NCBI GenBank assembly: GCA_032250675.1
Contig: JAVVEY010000019.1
Coordinates: 1-31,543, forward strand
DNA length: 31,543 nucleotides
From: Gaopeijia sp032250675
GTDB lineage: Bacteria; Gemmatimonadota; Gemmatimonadetes; Longimicrobiales; Gaopeijiaceae
Reading direction: 5' to 3'
Position 1 is the first letter of the stretch. Each line of letters begins with the position of its first letter. A model generated the notes under the pieces. It searched no databases, was not told where the DNA came from, and worked only from the letters and a program-made list of their open reading frames with translations. Shown piece after piece: positions 16,122-23,240 of this stretch. Both the position numbers and the translations under genes were made by a program.

Positions 16122-16146
16122 ATCCGGGCCCGAAATCCGGGCCCGA
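16122..16146. repeat. Tandem 12-bp palindrome-containing repeat in a divergent promoter region
   Basis: ATCCGGGCCCGA occurs at 16122-16133 and again at 16135-16146, a 13-bp period. Each copy contains the 8-bp palindrome CGGGCCCG, and the two copies can also pair with each other to form an all-GC stem with loop AAATC. It lies between divergent starts at 16048 and 16273. Confidence 0.6.
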
Positions 16147-16162
16147 GCTCCGGCGCCGGACC

Positions 16163-16180
16163 CCCTCGATGGATCGAGGG
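16163..16180. repeat. Perfect 8-bp inverted repeat next to a TTGACA element
   Basis: CCCTCGAT (16163-16170) and ATCGAGGG (16173-16180) are separated by GG. TTGACA follows at 16184-16189 and could be a -35 element for the plus-strand dehydrogenase, but no good -10 lies 16-18 bases on. A position just upstream of a -35 would suit an activator or repressor site. Confidence 0.45.
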
Positions 16181-16200
16181 ACCTTGACACCGGTGATCGG

Positions 16201-16217
16201 GGTTGATGACTTCAACC
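16201..16217. repeat. Short inverted repeat before the PQQ dehydrogenase
   Basis: GGTTGA (16201-16206) and TCAACC (16212-16217) form a 6-bp dyad with a five-base spacer, where the -10 region of the TTGACA candidate would be. It could be an operator. It is short enough to be chance. Confidence 0.35.
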
Positions 16218-16272
16218 TTTCCCCCGAGCGTCGGGGTTCTCCCCACATCGTACTCCGTCGGAGGCATGAGAG

Positions 16273-17445
16273 ATGCACCGGATCGCCCCTGTCGTACTCC
16301 TTGCCGGACTCCTCTTCGCGCTTCCCATCGCTGCGCAGGAAGGGCCGGTCTATACCTCCGAAGCCGGCCCCTACGTGGTCGAGACGGTGGTCGAGGGGCT
16401 CAACTTCCCCTGGGGGATGCAGTTCCTCCCCGGCGGTGAGGTCATCGTCACCGAGAAGGATCCCGGGAGAGTGCGCATCGTTCGAGACGGCGTGCTCGAT
16501 CCCCGGGAGATCACCGGGGTGCCCGAGGTCGCGGTGCGCGGACAGGGAGGGCTTCTCGACATCCGGCTTCACCCGGAGTACGCCTCGAACTCGCTTGTCT
16601 ACCTGAGCTACTCGAAGGCGTGCACCACCGAGGGTGGAGACGCCGGTGCCACGACGGCCGTCGCCCGGGCAAGGCTCGATCTCGACGCCTGGGCGCTCAC
16701 CGGGCTCGAGGAGATCTTCGTGGCGGACGCCTGCACGAATCGAGGGCAGCACTTCGGGTCTCGTCTCGTCTTCGACGACGACGGATATCTCTACGTCACC
16801 GTCGGGGATCGCGGCGTCATGGAGCAGGCACAGAACCCCTCGAATCACCAGGGGACGATCAGTCGGCTCCACGACGACGGTTCGATCCCCGCCGACAACC
16901 CCTTCGTGGGTCGCAGCGGGTTCGAGCCCTCGATCTGGGCGTGGGGGATCCGGAGCCCGCAGGGACTCACGATCCATCCGCGGACGCGTGAGCTCTGGGA
17001 GGGCGAGCACGGTCCGCAGGGGGGAGACGAACTCAACCTCGTCACCCGGGGCACCAACTACGGGTGGCCGGTGATCACCTACGGCGTGAACTACGGACCT
17101 CAGCGGCGCCCGATCGGCGACGGGATCACCGAGGCCCCCGGGCTCGCGCAGCCGGTGCACTACTGGGTGCCCTCGATCGCCACCTCGGGGCTCACCTTCT
17201 ACGACGGCGACGCCTTCCCCGCCTGGCGGGGGAGTGCCTTCGTGGGCGGACTCGCGGGCCAGCAGCTCGCGCGCGTCTCCTTCGGGACGGATGGGTCGAC
17301 CTCGGCGGAGGTGCTCCTCGGCGAGTACGGACAGCGGATCCGTGACGTGCGCCAGGGGCCGGACGGGTACCTCTACCTCCTCACCGATATCGGTGGGGAA
17401 CAGGCGCGACTGCTCCGGCTCGTCCCGGGCTCCTCCACGAAGTGA
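16273..17445 (+). CDS. PQQ-dependent aldose/sugar dehydrogenase (soluble GDH family)
   Basis: 390 residues with a signal peptide ending at LPIAAQ (about residue 22), so periplasmic. The start has GGAGG at 16260-16264. Family landmarks in order are VVEGLNFPWGMQFLPGG, VRGQGGLLDIRLHPEY, VYLSYSK, NRGQHFGSRLVF with the likely catalytic His160, YLYVTVGDRG, IWAWGIRSPQGLTIHP, WEGEHGPQGGDELNLV, NYGWPVITYGVNY and PSIATSGLTFY. These match the six-bladed soluble glucose/aldose sugar dehydrogenase family (YliI/Asd-like), which oxidises sugar C1 to the lactone using PQQ and passes electrons to a quinone or cytochrome. PQQ synthesis genes are not in the window. It precedes lspA by about 50 bases on the same strand. 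Confidence 0.92.
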   Translation: MHRIAPVVLLAGLLFALPIAAQEGPVYTSEAGPYVVETVVEGLNFPWGMQFLPGGEVIVTEKDPGRVRIVRDGVLDPREITGVPEVAVRGQGGLLDIRLHPEYASNSLVYLSYSKACTTEGGDAGATTAVARARLDLDAWALTGLEEIFVADACTNRGQHFGSRLVFDDDGYLYVTVGDRGVMEQAQNPSNHQGTISRLHDDGSIPADNPFVGRSGFEPSIWAWGIRSPQGLTIHPRTRELWEGEHGPQGGDELNLVTRGTNYGWPVITYGVNYGPQRRPIGDGITEAPGLAQPVHYWVPSIATSGLTFYDGDAFPAWRGSAFVGGLAGQQLARVSFGTDGSTSAEVLLGEYGQRIRDVRQGPDGYLYLLTDIGGEQARLLRLVPGSSTK

Positions 17446-17497
17446 CCCGACCGGACGTTCCGCGATGCAGAAGCCACGAGAAGAGGGGAGTGAAGGC

Positions 17498-18094
17498 GTG
17501 CCGCATTCGTACAAGACGCCGGTCCTGCTCGGGGTCGTCTCACCGATCCTCGTCCTCGACTGGTTGACCAAGCGATGGGCGCTGGACGCACTCCCGAACA
17601 ACCCCCAGGAGCTCCTGGGCGGGCTCCTCCCCCTCACCCTCGCATTCAACCGCGGGGCGGCGTTCGGTCTCTCGATCGGAGACGACTCACGGTGGTTCTT
17701 CGTGCCGGTGACGATCCTCGCGCTCGGCCTGATCGTGGCGCTCTACCGTCAGGCGGAGTCCGACGATCTCCTCCGGCTCGGTGCCCTCGCCTTCGTGGCC
17801 GCCGGGGCGCTCGGGAATCTCTGGGATCGGGTCCGGTGGGATCGCGGGGTCGTGGATTTTCTCGGTCCGGTCGACCTCGGCTTCTGGGATTTTCCGATCT
17901 TCAATGTCGCCGACGTGGCGATCACCACCGGCGCGATGATGCTCGCCCTCTCCTTCTGGATCGAGGAACGGCAAGATCGCGAGACGGAGGGAGATCGCGA
18001 GCCGTCCTCTTCTGCGCGACCGGAGGGAGGCTCTCGTCGTGCGTCGGATCCCGGCGTCGACCCGTCATCGCTCCCGGGTCGTGCCTCCGAGTGA
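17498..18094 (+). CDS. lspA: Lipoprotein signal peptidase (signal peptidase II)
   Basis: 198 residues from GTG 17498, chosen because AGAGGGGAG sits seven bases upstream and the first membrane helix then begins near residue 8 as usual; ATG 17465 in the same frame would add 11 residues and has no ribosome site. Four membrane helices are visible. LspA motifs are DWLTKRWA, LAFNRGAAFGL, GALGNLWDR, GVVDF (catalytic Asp) and FNVADVAI (catalytic Asp). The enzyme cleaves prolipoproteins before the lipidated cysteine in the inner membrane. The C-terminal 45 residues are an unusual charged, Ser/Arg/Pro-rich tail. Lipobox proteins elsewhere in the window are its likely substrates. It is followed after 54 bases by the channel gene. 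Confidence 0.95.
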   Translation: MPHSYKTPVLLGVVSPILVLDWLTKRWALDALPNNPQELLGGLLPLTLAFNRGAAFGLSIGDDSRWFFVPVTILALGLIVALYRQAESDDLLRLGALAFVAAGALGNLWDRVRWDRGVVDFLGPVDLGFWDFPIFNVADVAITTGAMMLALSFWIEERQDRETEGDREPSSSARPEGGSRRASDPGVDPSSLPGRASE

Positions 18095-18148
18095 GTCCCG
18101 GCACGGCGCCCGAGCCGCGCTGGATCTTCTCCTCCCGATGACTGTCCC

Positions 18149-19216
18149 ATGAGCCTCGACACGATCGTATTCGGAATCTCTCTCCGGGAGTGGCTTCTCG
18201 CTCTCGCCTGGGGCGCAGGCACCGTCTTCGCGGTTCGGCTCGTGCTGCGGATCGCGATCGGTCAGATCCGGCGTGTGGCCGAACGCACGCAGACCGACCT
18301 CGACGATCTCGTCCTCGAACTCCTCGAGAAGACCCGCTTCTTCTTCTATCTCCTCGTGGCGCTCTATGCGGGAGCTCAGGCGCTCGACCTTCCGGAGGGG
18401 ATCGATGCCACGATGACCGCGGTGATCACCGCGGTCTTCTTCCTCCAGCTCGGGTTGTGGGGGATGGGGGTCATCAGCTACGGCGTCGCCCGCTACAAGC
18501 GGAGGACCCGGGATGACGATCCGGGGATGGCGACCGCGATCGGCGCGCTCGGCTTCGTGGCACACCTTGCCCTCTGGTCGGTGCTCCTCCTGACGACGCT
18601 CGCCACCTTCGAGGTGGATATCACCGCGATGGTCGCGTCTCTGGGGATCGGCGGGCTCGCTGTGGCGCTGGCTCTCCAGAATGTCTTCAGCGATCTCCTC
18701 GCGTCGCTCTCGATCATCTTCGACAAGCCCTTCGTGATCGGCGACTTCGTGGTGATTGGTGACTTCTCGGGCACGATCGAGAGTGTGGGACTCAAGACCA
18801 CCCGGATACGCTCGCTGAGCGGCGAGCAACTCGTCTTCTCGAACTCCGATCTCCTCTCGAGCCGGATCCGCAACTTCAAGCGGATGGCGGAGCGACGGGT
18901 CGTCTTCCAGATCGGGGTGGAGTACGGGCTCCCGGCCGAGAAGCTCCGTCGCATCCCCGAGCTCGTGCGTGCCGCGGTCGAGGGGGAGGACAACGCCCGC
19001 TTCGCCCGCTGTCACTTCAAGGCCTTCGGCAACTTCTCGCTGGACTACGAGACGGTCTACTTCATGTCGGTGCCGGACTACGATGCGTACATGGATACGC
19101 AGCAGGCGATCAACTTCGGGGTGTACGAGAGCTTCGAGCGCGAGGGGATCCCCTTCGCCTTCCCGACACAGAGCATTCACCTCGTGGGTACGGCGCCGGG
19201 GGACGCGTCCTCCTGA
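18149..19216 (+). CDS. MscS-family mechanosensitive ion channel
   Basis: 355 residues in the inner membrane. About five hydrophobic segments lead to the pore-lining helix (ITAMVASLGIGGLAVALALQ), which has the Gly/Ala spacing typical of MscS TM3. Next comes the beta domain with NVFSDLLASLSIIFDKPF, IGDFVVIGDFSGTIESVG, LKTTRIRS and VFSNSDLLSSRIRNF, all diagnostic of the family. The C-terminal alpha/beta vestibule continues to about residue 345. Such channels open under membrane tension to release solutes. It is longer than E. coli MscS (286) because of extra N-terminal helices. It follows lspA on the same strand. Confidence 0.93.
   Translation: MSLDTIVFGISLREWLLALAWGAGTVFAVRLVLRIAIGQIRRVAERTQTDLDDLVLELLEKTRFFFYLLVALYAGAQALDLPEGIDATMTAVITAVFFLQLGLWGMGVISYGVARYKRRTRDDDPGMATAIGALGFVAHLALWSVLLLTTLATFEVDITAMVASLGIGGLAVALALQNVFSDLLASLSIIFDKPFVIGDFVVIGDFSGTIESVGLKTTRIRSLSGEQLVFSNSDLLSSRIRNFKRMAERRVVFQIGVEYGLPAEKLRRIPELVRAAVEGEDNARFARCHFKAFGNFSLDYETVYFMSVPDYDAYMDTQQAINFGVYESFEREGIPFAFPTQSIHLVGTAPGDASS
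18415..18436. repeat. Perfect 22-bp palindrome inside the mscS-type gene
   Basis: The half-site GACCGCGGTGA (18415-18425) is followed directly by its exact reverse complement (18426-18436). It encodes part of a helix rich in Thr-Ala-Val, so codon choice may explain some of the symmetry. Confidence 0.6.
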
Positions 19217-19220
19217 ATCC

Positions 19221-19256
19221 GCGCGGAGGGGTGATCCCGGGATCGTGACGCCGCGC
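19221..19256. terminator. Possible bidirectional terminator hairpin between convergent genes
   Basis: GCGCGG (19221-19226) pairs with CCGCGC (19251-19256), enclosing the 12-bp palindrome GATCCCGGGATC (19233-19244). It occupies the 69-base gap between the channel gene and the CNNM-type gene, which converge here. There is no U tract on either strand, so this is a placement-based guess. Confidence 0.3.
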
Positions 19257-19285
19257 ACCGCGGAGTGTGTCGTGGGGCGGGTGGG

Positions 19286-20518
19286 TTACCCCTCGTCGCG
19301 GGGCTCCGACTCCCAGAATGTGTACTCGATGCGTCGTCCGCGCATCCGCGCGACCCGGAAGGCACCGCCGTTTTCGGGAATCCGGTCACCGATGCGCCCG
19401 ACTCGACTGAGGCGACCGAAGAGGTAGCCTCCGAGGGTGTCGTACCGATCCACCGGGAGGTCGAGATGGAGGCGTTCGGCGGCTTCACGCAGCGGGACGC
19501 CGCCCCACACCCGCCAGCGCCCGTCTTCGAGCCGCTGGAAATCCTCCGGCTCGTCGCCCTCGTGCTCGTCCTGGATCTCTCCGATGATCTCCTCGATGAG
19601 ATCCTCGAGCGTCACGAGTCCCGCCGTCCCTCCGAACTCGTCGAGGACGATCACCATCTTGTTGCGATGGGCGCGCATCTCCGGAATGAGATCCTCGACC
19701 GCCTTGGAAGCGGGGGCGAAGCTCGGAGTGCGGAGAATCCTGCGGATGTCCTTTTCCCCACCGCGGTCCGCGCGCCAGAGATCCCGCGCGAGGAGGATCC
19801 CCACGATCGCATCGAGGTTGCCGTCATAGACCGGCAGCCGGAGGTGTCCCTGATCCAGCATGAGATCCTTCGCCTCCTCCACCGTCGCGTCGACCGGGAC
19901 CGCCGTCATGTCGGTGCGGGGCGTCATGACCTCTCCGATCGTCAGCTCATCCAGACGGATGACGTTGCTCACCACGCGCCATTCGTCCTCGTCGAGCGTA
20001 CCCTCGCGACGTCCGATCTCGGCGAGGACCTCGATCTCGGCGCGGCTGACCGTCGGGCCGCGGGTGCTCGCGGCGAAGAAGCGCGAGATGCCGTTGAGCG
20101 GAAGGAGTACGGGCTTCATCGCCACGATCATCGCGCGCAACACATAGGCCGCCGGGACCGCGAGCTGCTGCCAGAAGGTCGCACCCAGCGTCTTCGGGAT
20201 GATCTCGGTGAAGATCAGGATCGCGAGCGTCAGCCCGGCGCCGAAGACGCCTCCCCAGAGAGATCCGAAGACCTCGAGGGCGAGGCTCCCTCCGTAGTAG
20301 GCACCGAGGGTGTGGGCGATCGTGTTGAGCGTCAGGATCGCAGCGATCGGCTCGTCGATCTTGAGCTGCATCCGATGGAGCAGCTCACCGGCGCGCACCC
20401 CTTGGTCCCGGAGGACCCCGACGTAGCTGTGGCTCACACTCAGGAGGACCGCTTCCAGGATCGAGCAGAGGAAGGAGATCGAGAGGGAGAGCGCCAGAAC
20501 CCATATCAGAGTGGTCAT
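19286..20518 (-). CDS. CNNM/CorC-type hemolysin family membrane protein (DUF21 plus CBS pair)
   Basis: 410 residues from ATG 20518; the frame extends 13 codons to a TTG, which I reject because it adds a poor leader. Four membrane helices of the DUF21/CNNM domain lie in about 1-160, with IFTEIIPKTLGA, a hallmark of the family. A CBS pair follows (about 195-315) with EVMTPRTDMTAVPVDAT and LRLPVYDGNLDAIVGILLARDL. Then come MVIVLDEFGGTAGLVTLEDL and IEEIIGEIQDEHE, ending in the CorC/HlyC transporter-associated domain (about 325-405). The family exports or senses magnesium and sodium, with adenine nucleotides binding the CBS pair; the old name hemolysin is misleading. It lies 84 bases downstream of the small gene on the same strand and probably shares its promoter. 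Confidence 0.92.
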   Translation of the reverse strand: MTTLIWVLALSLSISFLCSILEAVLLSVSHSYVGVLRDQGVRAGELLHRMQLKIDEPIAAILTLNTIAHTLGAYYGGSLALEVFGSLWGGVFGAGLTLAILIFTEIIPKTLGATFWQQLAVPAAYVLRAMIVAMKPVLLPLNGISRFFAASTRGPTVSRAEIEVLAEIGRREGTLDEDEWRVVSNVIRLDELTIGEVMTPRTDMTAVPVDATVEEAKDLMLDQGHLRLPVYDGNLDAIVGILLARDLWRADRGGEKDIRRILRTPSFAPASKAVEDLIPEMRAHRNKMVIVLDEFGGTAGLVTLEDLIEEIIGEIQDEHEGDEPEDFQRLEDGRWRVWGGVPLREAAERLHLDLPVDRYDTLGGYLFGRLSRVGRIGDRIPENGGAFRVARMRGRRIEYTFWESEPRDEG

Positions 20519-20602
20519 TCGGTCCGGAATCTCGGGGGTGTGTGCGGGGCCCGACAACCCCTCGCCGTCCCGAGCGTCGCAGGGTCGCTACGACGGATTA
20601 CC

Positions 20603-20866
20603 TCATGCGGCCTCGCGATCCATCTCCACCGCGGTGTACTTCGCGCCGTGCGGGATAACGGGCCGGATGAACTCCCGACCGATCGCTTCGAGGCGGGAGA
20701 GCTCGAGATCGCTGAGCTGAGGGTAGCGCCCGGCCATGTAGTCGAGCGTGTCGCTCAGCCAGCTCATGCGGTCGTCGAGGTGCGCCTCGAGAACGTCGCA
20801 GCGGATCGTGTGACTCATCAACTCGTCGCGCGCCTTGGTAAAGAGGGTGGCGTCGTGACGTCCCAT
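20603..20866 (-). CDS. Small hypothetical protein (87 residues)
   Basis: ATG 20866 is well supported: GGGAGAG sits seven bases upstream, and a near-consensus promoter lies 46 bases further. The frame stays open upstream but that part is non-coding leader. The protein is soluble-looking and mostly helical, beginning MGRHDATLFTKARDELMSH and continuing with acidic and Arg residues (VLEAHLDDRMSWLSDTLDYM, YPQLSDLELSRLEAIG) to FIRPVIPHGAKYTAVEMD. It has one Cys and no signal peptide or membrane helix. I do not recognise it. The strong promoter and good ribosome site suggest high expression. It probably leads an operon with the CNNM-type gene. Confidence 0.78.
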   Translation of the reverse strand: MGRHDATLFTKARDELMSHTIRCDVLEAHLDDRMSWLSDTLDYMAGRYPQLSDLELSRLEAIGREFIRPVIPHGAKYTAVEMDREAA

Positions 20867-20911
20867 GCAGTGTCTCTCCCTTGTCGTGTATGAAGAATCT
20901 CGCAAGATCTT

Positions 20912-20940
20912 ATTATACAACAACTTGCACGATATGTTAA
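20912..20940 (-). promoter_or_regulatory. Near-consensus housekeeping promoter for the 87-residue gene
   Basis: Read on the minus strand, TTAACA (20940-20935) is followed after exactly 17 bases by TATAAT (20917-20912). That is 5/6 and 6/6 matches to the primary sigma factor consensus with ideal spacing, in an AT-rich island. Transcription should begin near 20905, giving a leader of about 40 bases. That leader contains short dyads, including the palindrome AAGATCTT. Confidence 0.8.
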
Positions 20941-20957
20941 CCCCCTTCGTCCGACAC

Positions 20958-20993
20958 GAAAACGGCCGGCGCACCCCGCAGGATGTGCCGGCC
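20958..20993 (-). terminator. Rho-independent terminator after the LVIVD protein gene
   Basis: On the minus strand a GGCCGGC/GCCGGCC stem (7 bp, with further pairs inside) and a loop of about a dozen bases are followed by GTTTTC. It lies about 40 bases downstream of the stop at 21034. It would separate that gene from the promoter of the small downstream gene. Confidence 0.7.
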
Positions 20994-21033
20994 GCCCCGG
21001 ACTCCACCCGCTACGTGCGGGGGATCCCGATGA

Positions 21034-23055
21034 TCACATCGCGGGTCGAGAACGCGGCTGGATCCGGATCGACCAGAGCCCGGAATTGAAGTCGGTGAAG
21101 AAGAGATGGCCCTTGTGCGGCTGGGGTCCCCACGCCATCGGCGCATTGGCCACGTAGCCGTCGGGATCGTACGCCTTGAAGACCGCGACCTCGCGGCCCT
21201 GCGTGGCGAGGTTCCCCATCAGTTCGCCGCTCACATCCACCGCGCGCACGCCGCCTTCGTAGTACGCCACGTAGAGGATGTCATCCTCCACCCAGAGGTT
21301 GTGCGTGCCGAACTCGGAGACGTGGTAGCGCGCCACATCCTTCGGGTTCTCGGGATCGGTGAAGTCGATGATGTGGACGTAGCCGTCGGTCACCGAAGGG
21401 GTTCCCCCCTGCTGCGGGATCCGGGGCAGTCCGGCGCCGGACCAGGCGGCACCTCCACGCGCCATGATTTCGTCACCGAGGAAGAGATACACCTTGCCGG
21501 TCTCCTCCTGGTAGTAGGGGAAGGCGGCGTGGGTCGCTCCGACGGGGTAGGGGACATTCGTCACGAAGACGGGGTTGTCGATCGATCCTCCCCAGCGGCC
21601 GTTTCCGACATCGACCACCACCACGCCGTTGCCCCACTCCGAGGAGTAGGCGATCCCGTCGAAGACCCAGACATCGTGGATGCGCGAGTCGGGGTGGTTG
21701 TACTCGCTCACATAGCGGGGGTTGTAGATGTCGGTGACATCGAGGATCACGTACTTGTCGCCGCCCGAGAGGGCAAAGAGGTAGTCGTTCTGGGCGAACA
21801 TGTTGTGCACACCCCCCGTCAGCCCGTCGTCGTAATTCGCTGCGATGCGGGGGTTGCGAGGATCGGCGAGGTCGAGGAGGACCACGCCGTTGCGGCGGTT
21901 CGACGCACCCTCGCGGGAGAGCGCCGCGTAGCGACCATCGGGGGAGACCTTGACGTCGTTGACGGTTCGGGCATCCACCTGGATCTCACCCACGAGCTGC
22001 ATCGACGCGGGGTCGGTGACATCCCAGAAGCGCGCCCATCCGTCGCCGCCCCAGGTGCCGGTCACGGCGTAGTCCCGTCCGTCGACACCCTCGAAGACCC
22101 AGAGATCGGAGGTGTGGACATCGCTGACCGAGCCCTGTCCCATTACCTCGACTTCACGTACCGCTTCGCGCGGTCGGACGTCGATGCTCCTCCGGGCGAC
22201 GAGGTTTCCGGCGGAGGCGACGACGGTGTACACGCCCGGCGTCTCTCCGACGAACCTGCCGTTGCGGACGAGTCCCGAGGCGCCGGGAGCGTGGATCGAG
22301 TCGTCGGGCACGAAGGTCGTCGTCCAGAGGACGCTGGCGTCGTTCACCGGGCCCGAGGGGCCGGTGAGGCGAGCCTCGAAGGTGAGGACGTCACCCTGTC
22401 GTGCCGTTGCGGCGCCCCCCGTGATCTCGATCGAGGTCGCGGGGAGCTCCGTCACGCGGTAGGTCAGCGAGCTCCGTGTGCCCTCCGCGTCGGCGTGGAG
22501 CGTCACGCTCCCCGGCGTGTGCGCGAGAAGCGTCCCGAAGGCGTCGACCGAGGCGACCGAGGGGTTCGTCGAACTCCACGCCACGACAGGATCGGGACGC
22601 TCCGAGCCGTCGGCATGGAATGCGGAGGCGGAGTGCCCGATCGACGTGCCGGCGTAGAGCGTCGCGGGTTCATCGGCCGAGATCTCCACGCGGGTCACCG
22701 GCGGCCAGCGGACCGAGATCGGGACACGAAGCTGGGCCGGCGTGCCCTCGTAGTCGGCGGGCGTGACGACGGAGATGATGAGGTTGGCGTTGCCGCCGCT
22801 CGTTCCGACGAGCATCCCGTCGTCGTAGTCGAGCCCGCCCTGGGTGAAGACGCGGAAGTCCACCCCCTCGACGACCGCACCGGTGGCGTCGCGTGCCACG
22901 ATCGCGATCGGGGTGCGCTCTCCGACGGCCACTGAGGGCTCGGCGGGGTCGACGGTGATCGACGTCACGCGTGTGGCGGCATTCTGCGCTGCCAGAGGCA
23001 TCCCGGCGCCGATCGCGAGAAGGGCGATGAGAAGAGTGTTTCGAAGGAGGGTCAT
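21034..23055 (-). CDS. Secreted LVIVD-repeat beta-propeller protein with Ig-like (Big2) domains
   Basis: 673 residues from ATG 23055, chosen because it starts a clean signal peptide (MTLLRNTLLIALLAIGAGMP, cleavage near AAQ); the frame continues upstream without one. Residues about 25-290 form three Ig-like domains of Big2 style (ITVDPAEPSVAVGERTPIA, VAWSSTNPSVASVDAFGTL, TPGSVTLHADAEG, TPGVYTVVASAG). From about 300 on, repeats such as FWDVTDPASMQLVGE, LLDLADPRNPRIAANYDDG, ILDVTDIYNPRYVSEY and IIDFTDPENPKDVARY are LVIVD/choice-of-anchor-like propeller blades. Similar proteins are secreted or surface-bound and usually of unknown ligand. It ends at a convincing terminator and diverges from the next propeller gene. 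Confidence 0.88.
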   Translation of the reverse strand: MTLLRNTLLIALLAIGAGMPLAAQNAATRVTSITVDPAEPSVAVGERTPIAIVARDATGAVVEGVDFRVFTQGGLDYDDGMLVGTSGGNANLIISVVTPADYEGTPAQLRVPISVRWPPVTRVEISADEPATLYAGTSIGHSASAFHADGSERPDPVVAWSSTNPSVASVDAFGTLLAHTPGSVTLHADAEGTRSSLTYRVTELPATSIEITGGAATARQGDVLTFEARLTGPSGPVNDASVLWTTTFVPDDSIHAPGASGLVRNGRFVGETPGVYTVVASAGNLVARRSIDVRPREAVREVEVMGQGSVSDVHTSDLWVFEGVDGRDYAVTGTWGGDGWARFWDVTDPASMQLVGEIQVDARTVNDVKVSPDGRYAALSREGASNRRNGVVLLDLADPRNPRIAANYDDGLTGGVHNMFAQNDYLFALSGGDKYVILDVTDIYNPRYVSEYNHPDSRIHDVWVFDGIAYSSEWGNGVVVVDVGNGRWGGSIDNPVFVTNVPYPVGATHAAFPYYQEETGKVYLFLGDEIMARGGAAWSGAGLPRIPQQGGTPSVTDGYVHIIDFTDPENPKDVARYHVSEFGTHNLWVEDDILYVAYYEGGVRAVDVSGELMGNLATQGREVAVFKAYDPDGYVANAPMAWGPQPHKGHLFFTDFNSGLWSIRIQPRSRPAM

Positions 23056-23170
23056 CGGTCGTGTGCTCCGTCTTCGGAGAGGTCTGCGGCGTTCGCCGAA
23101 GCGATACGGCGTAAACGAGGGTGATGCGAGCCGGTCACGGCGTGTGGCGGCTCCTGAGGGGTCCCGATAG

Positions 23171-23199
23171 AGTATAGGGAGTGCATCCTCTTCATGCAC
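23171..23199. promoter_or_regulatory. Promoter/operator candidate between the two propeller genes
   Basis: On the minus strand TATACT (23176-23171) is a good -10 for the LVIVD gene, though no good -35 is spaced correctly. Beside it, GTGCAT (23181-23186) and ATGCAC (23194-23199) form a 6-bp dyad with a seven-base spacer, which could bind a regulator of either or both genes. Confidence 0.35.
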
Positions 23200-23240
23200 G
23201 AACTTCACGAGCCCGACGGCTCCCGATCTTCAAGCGTACC

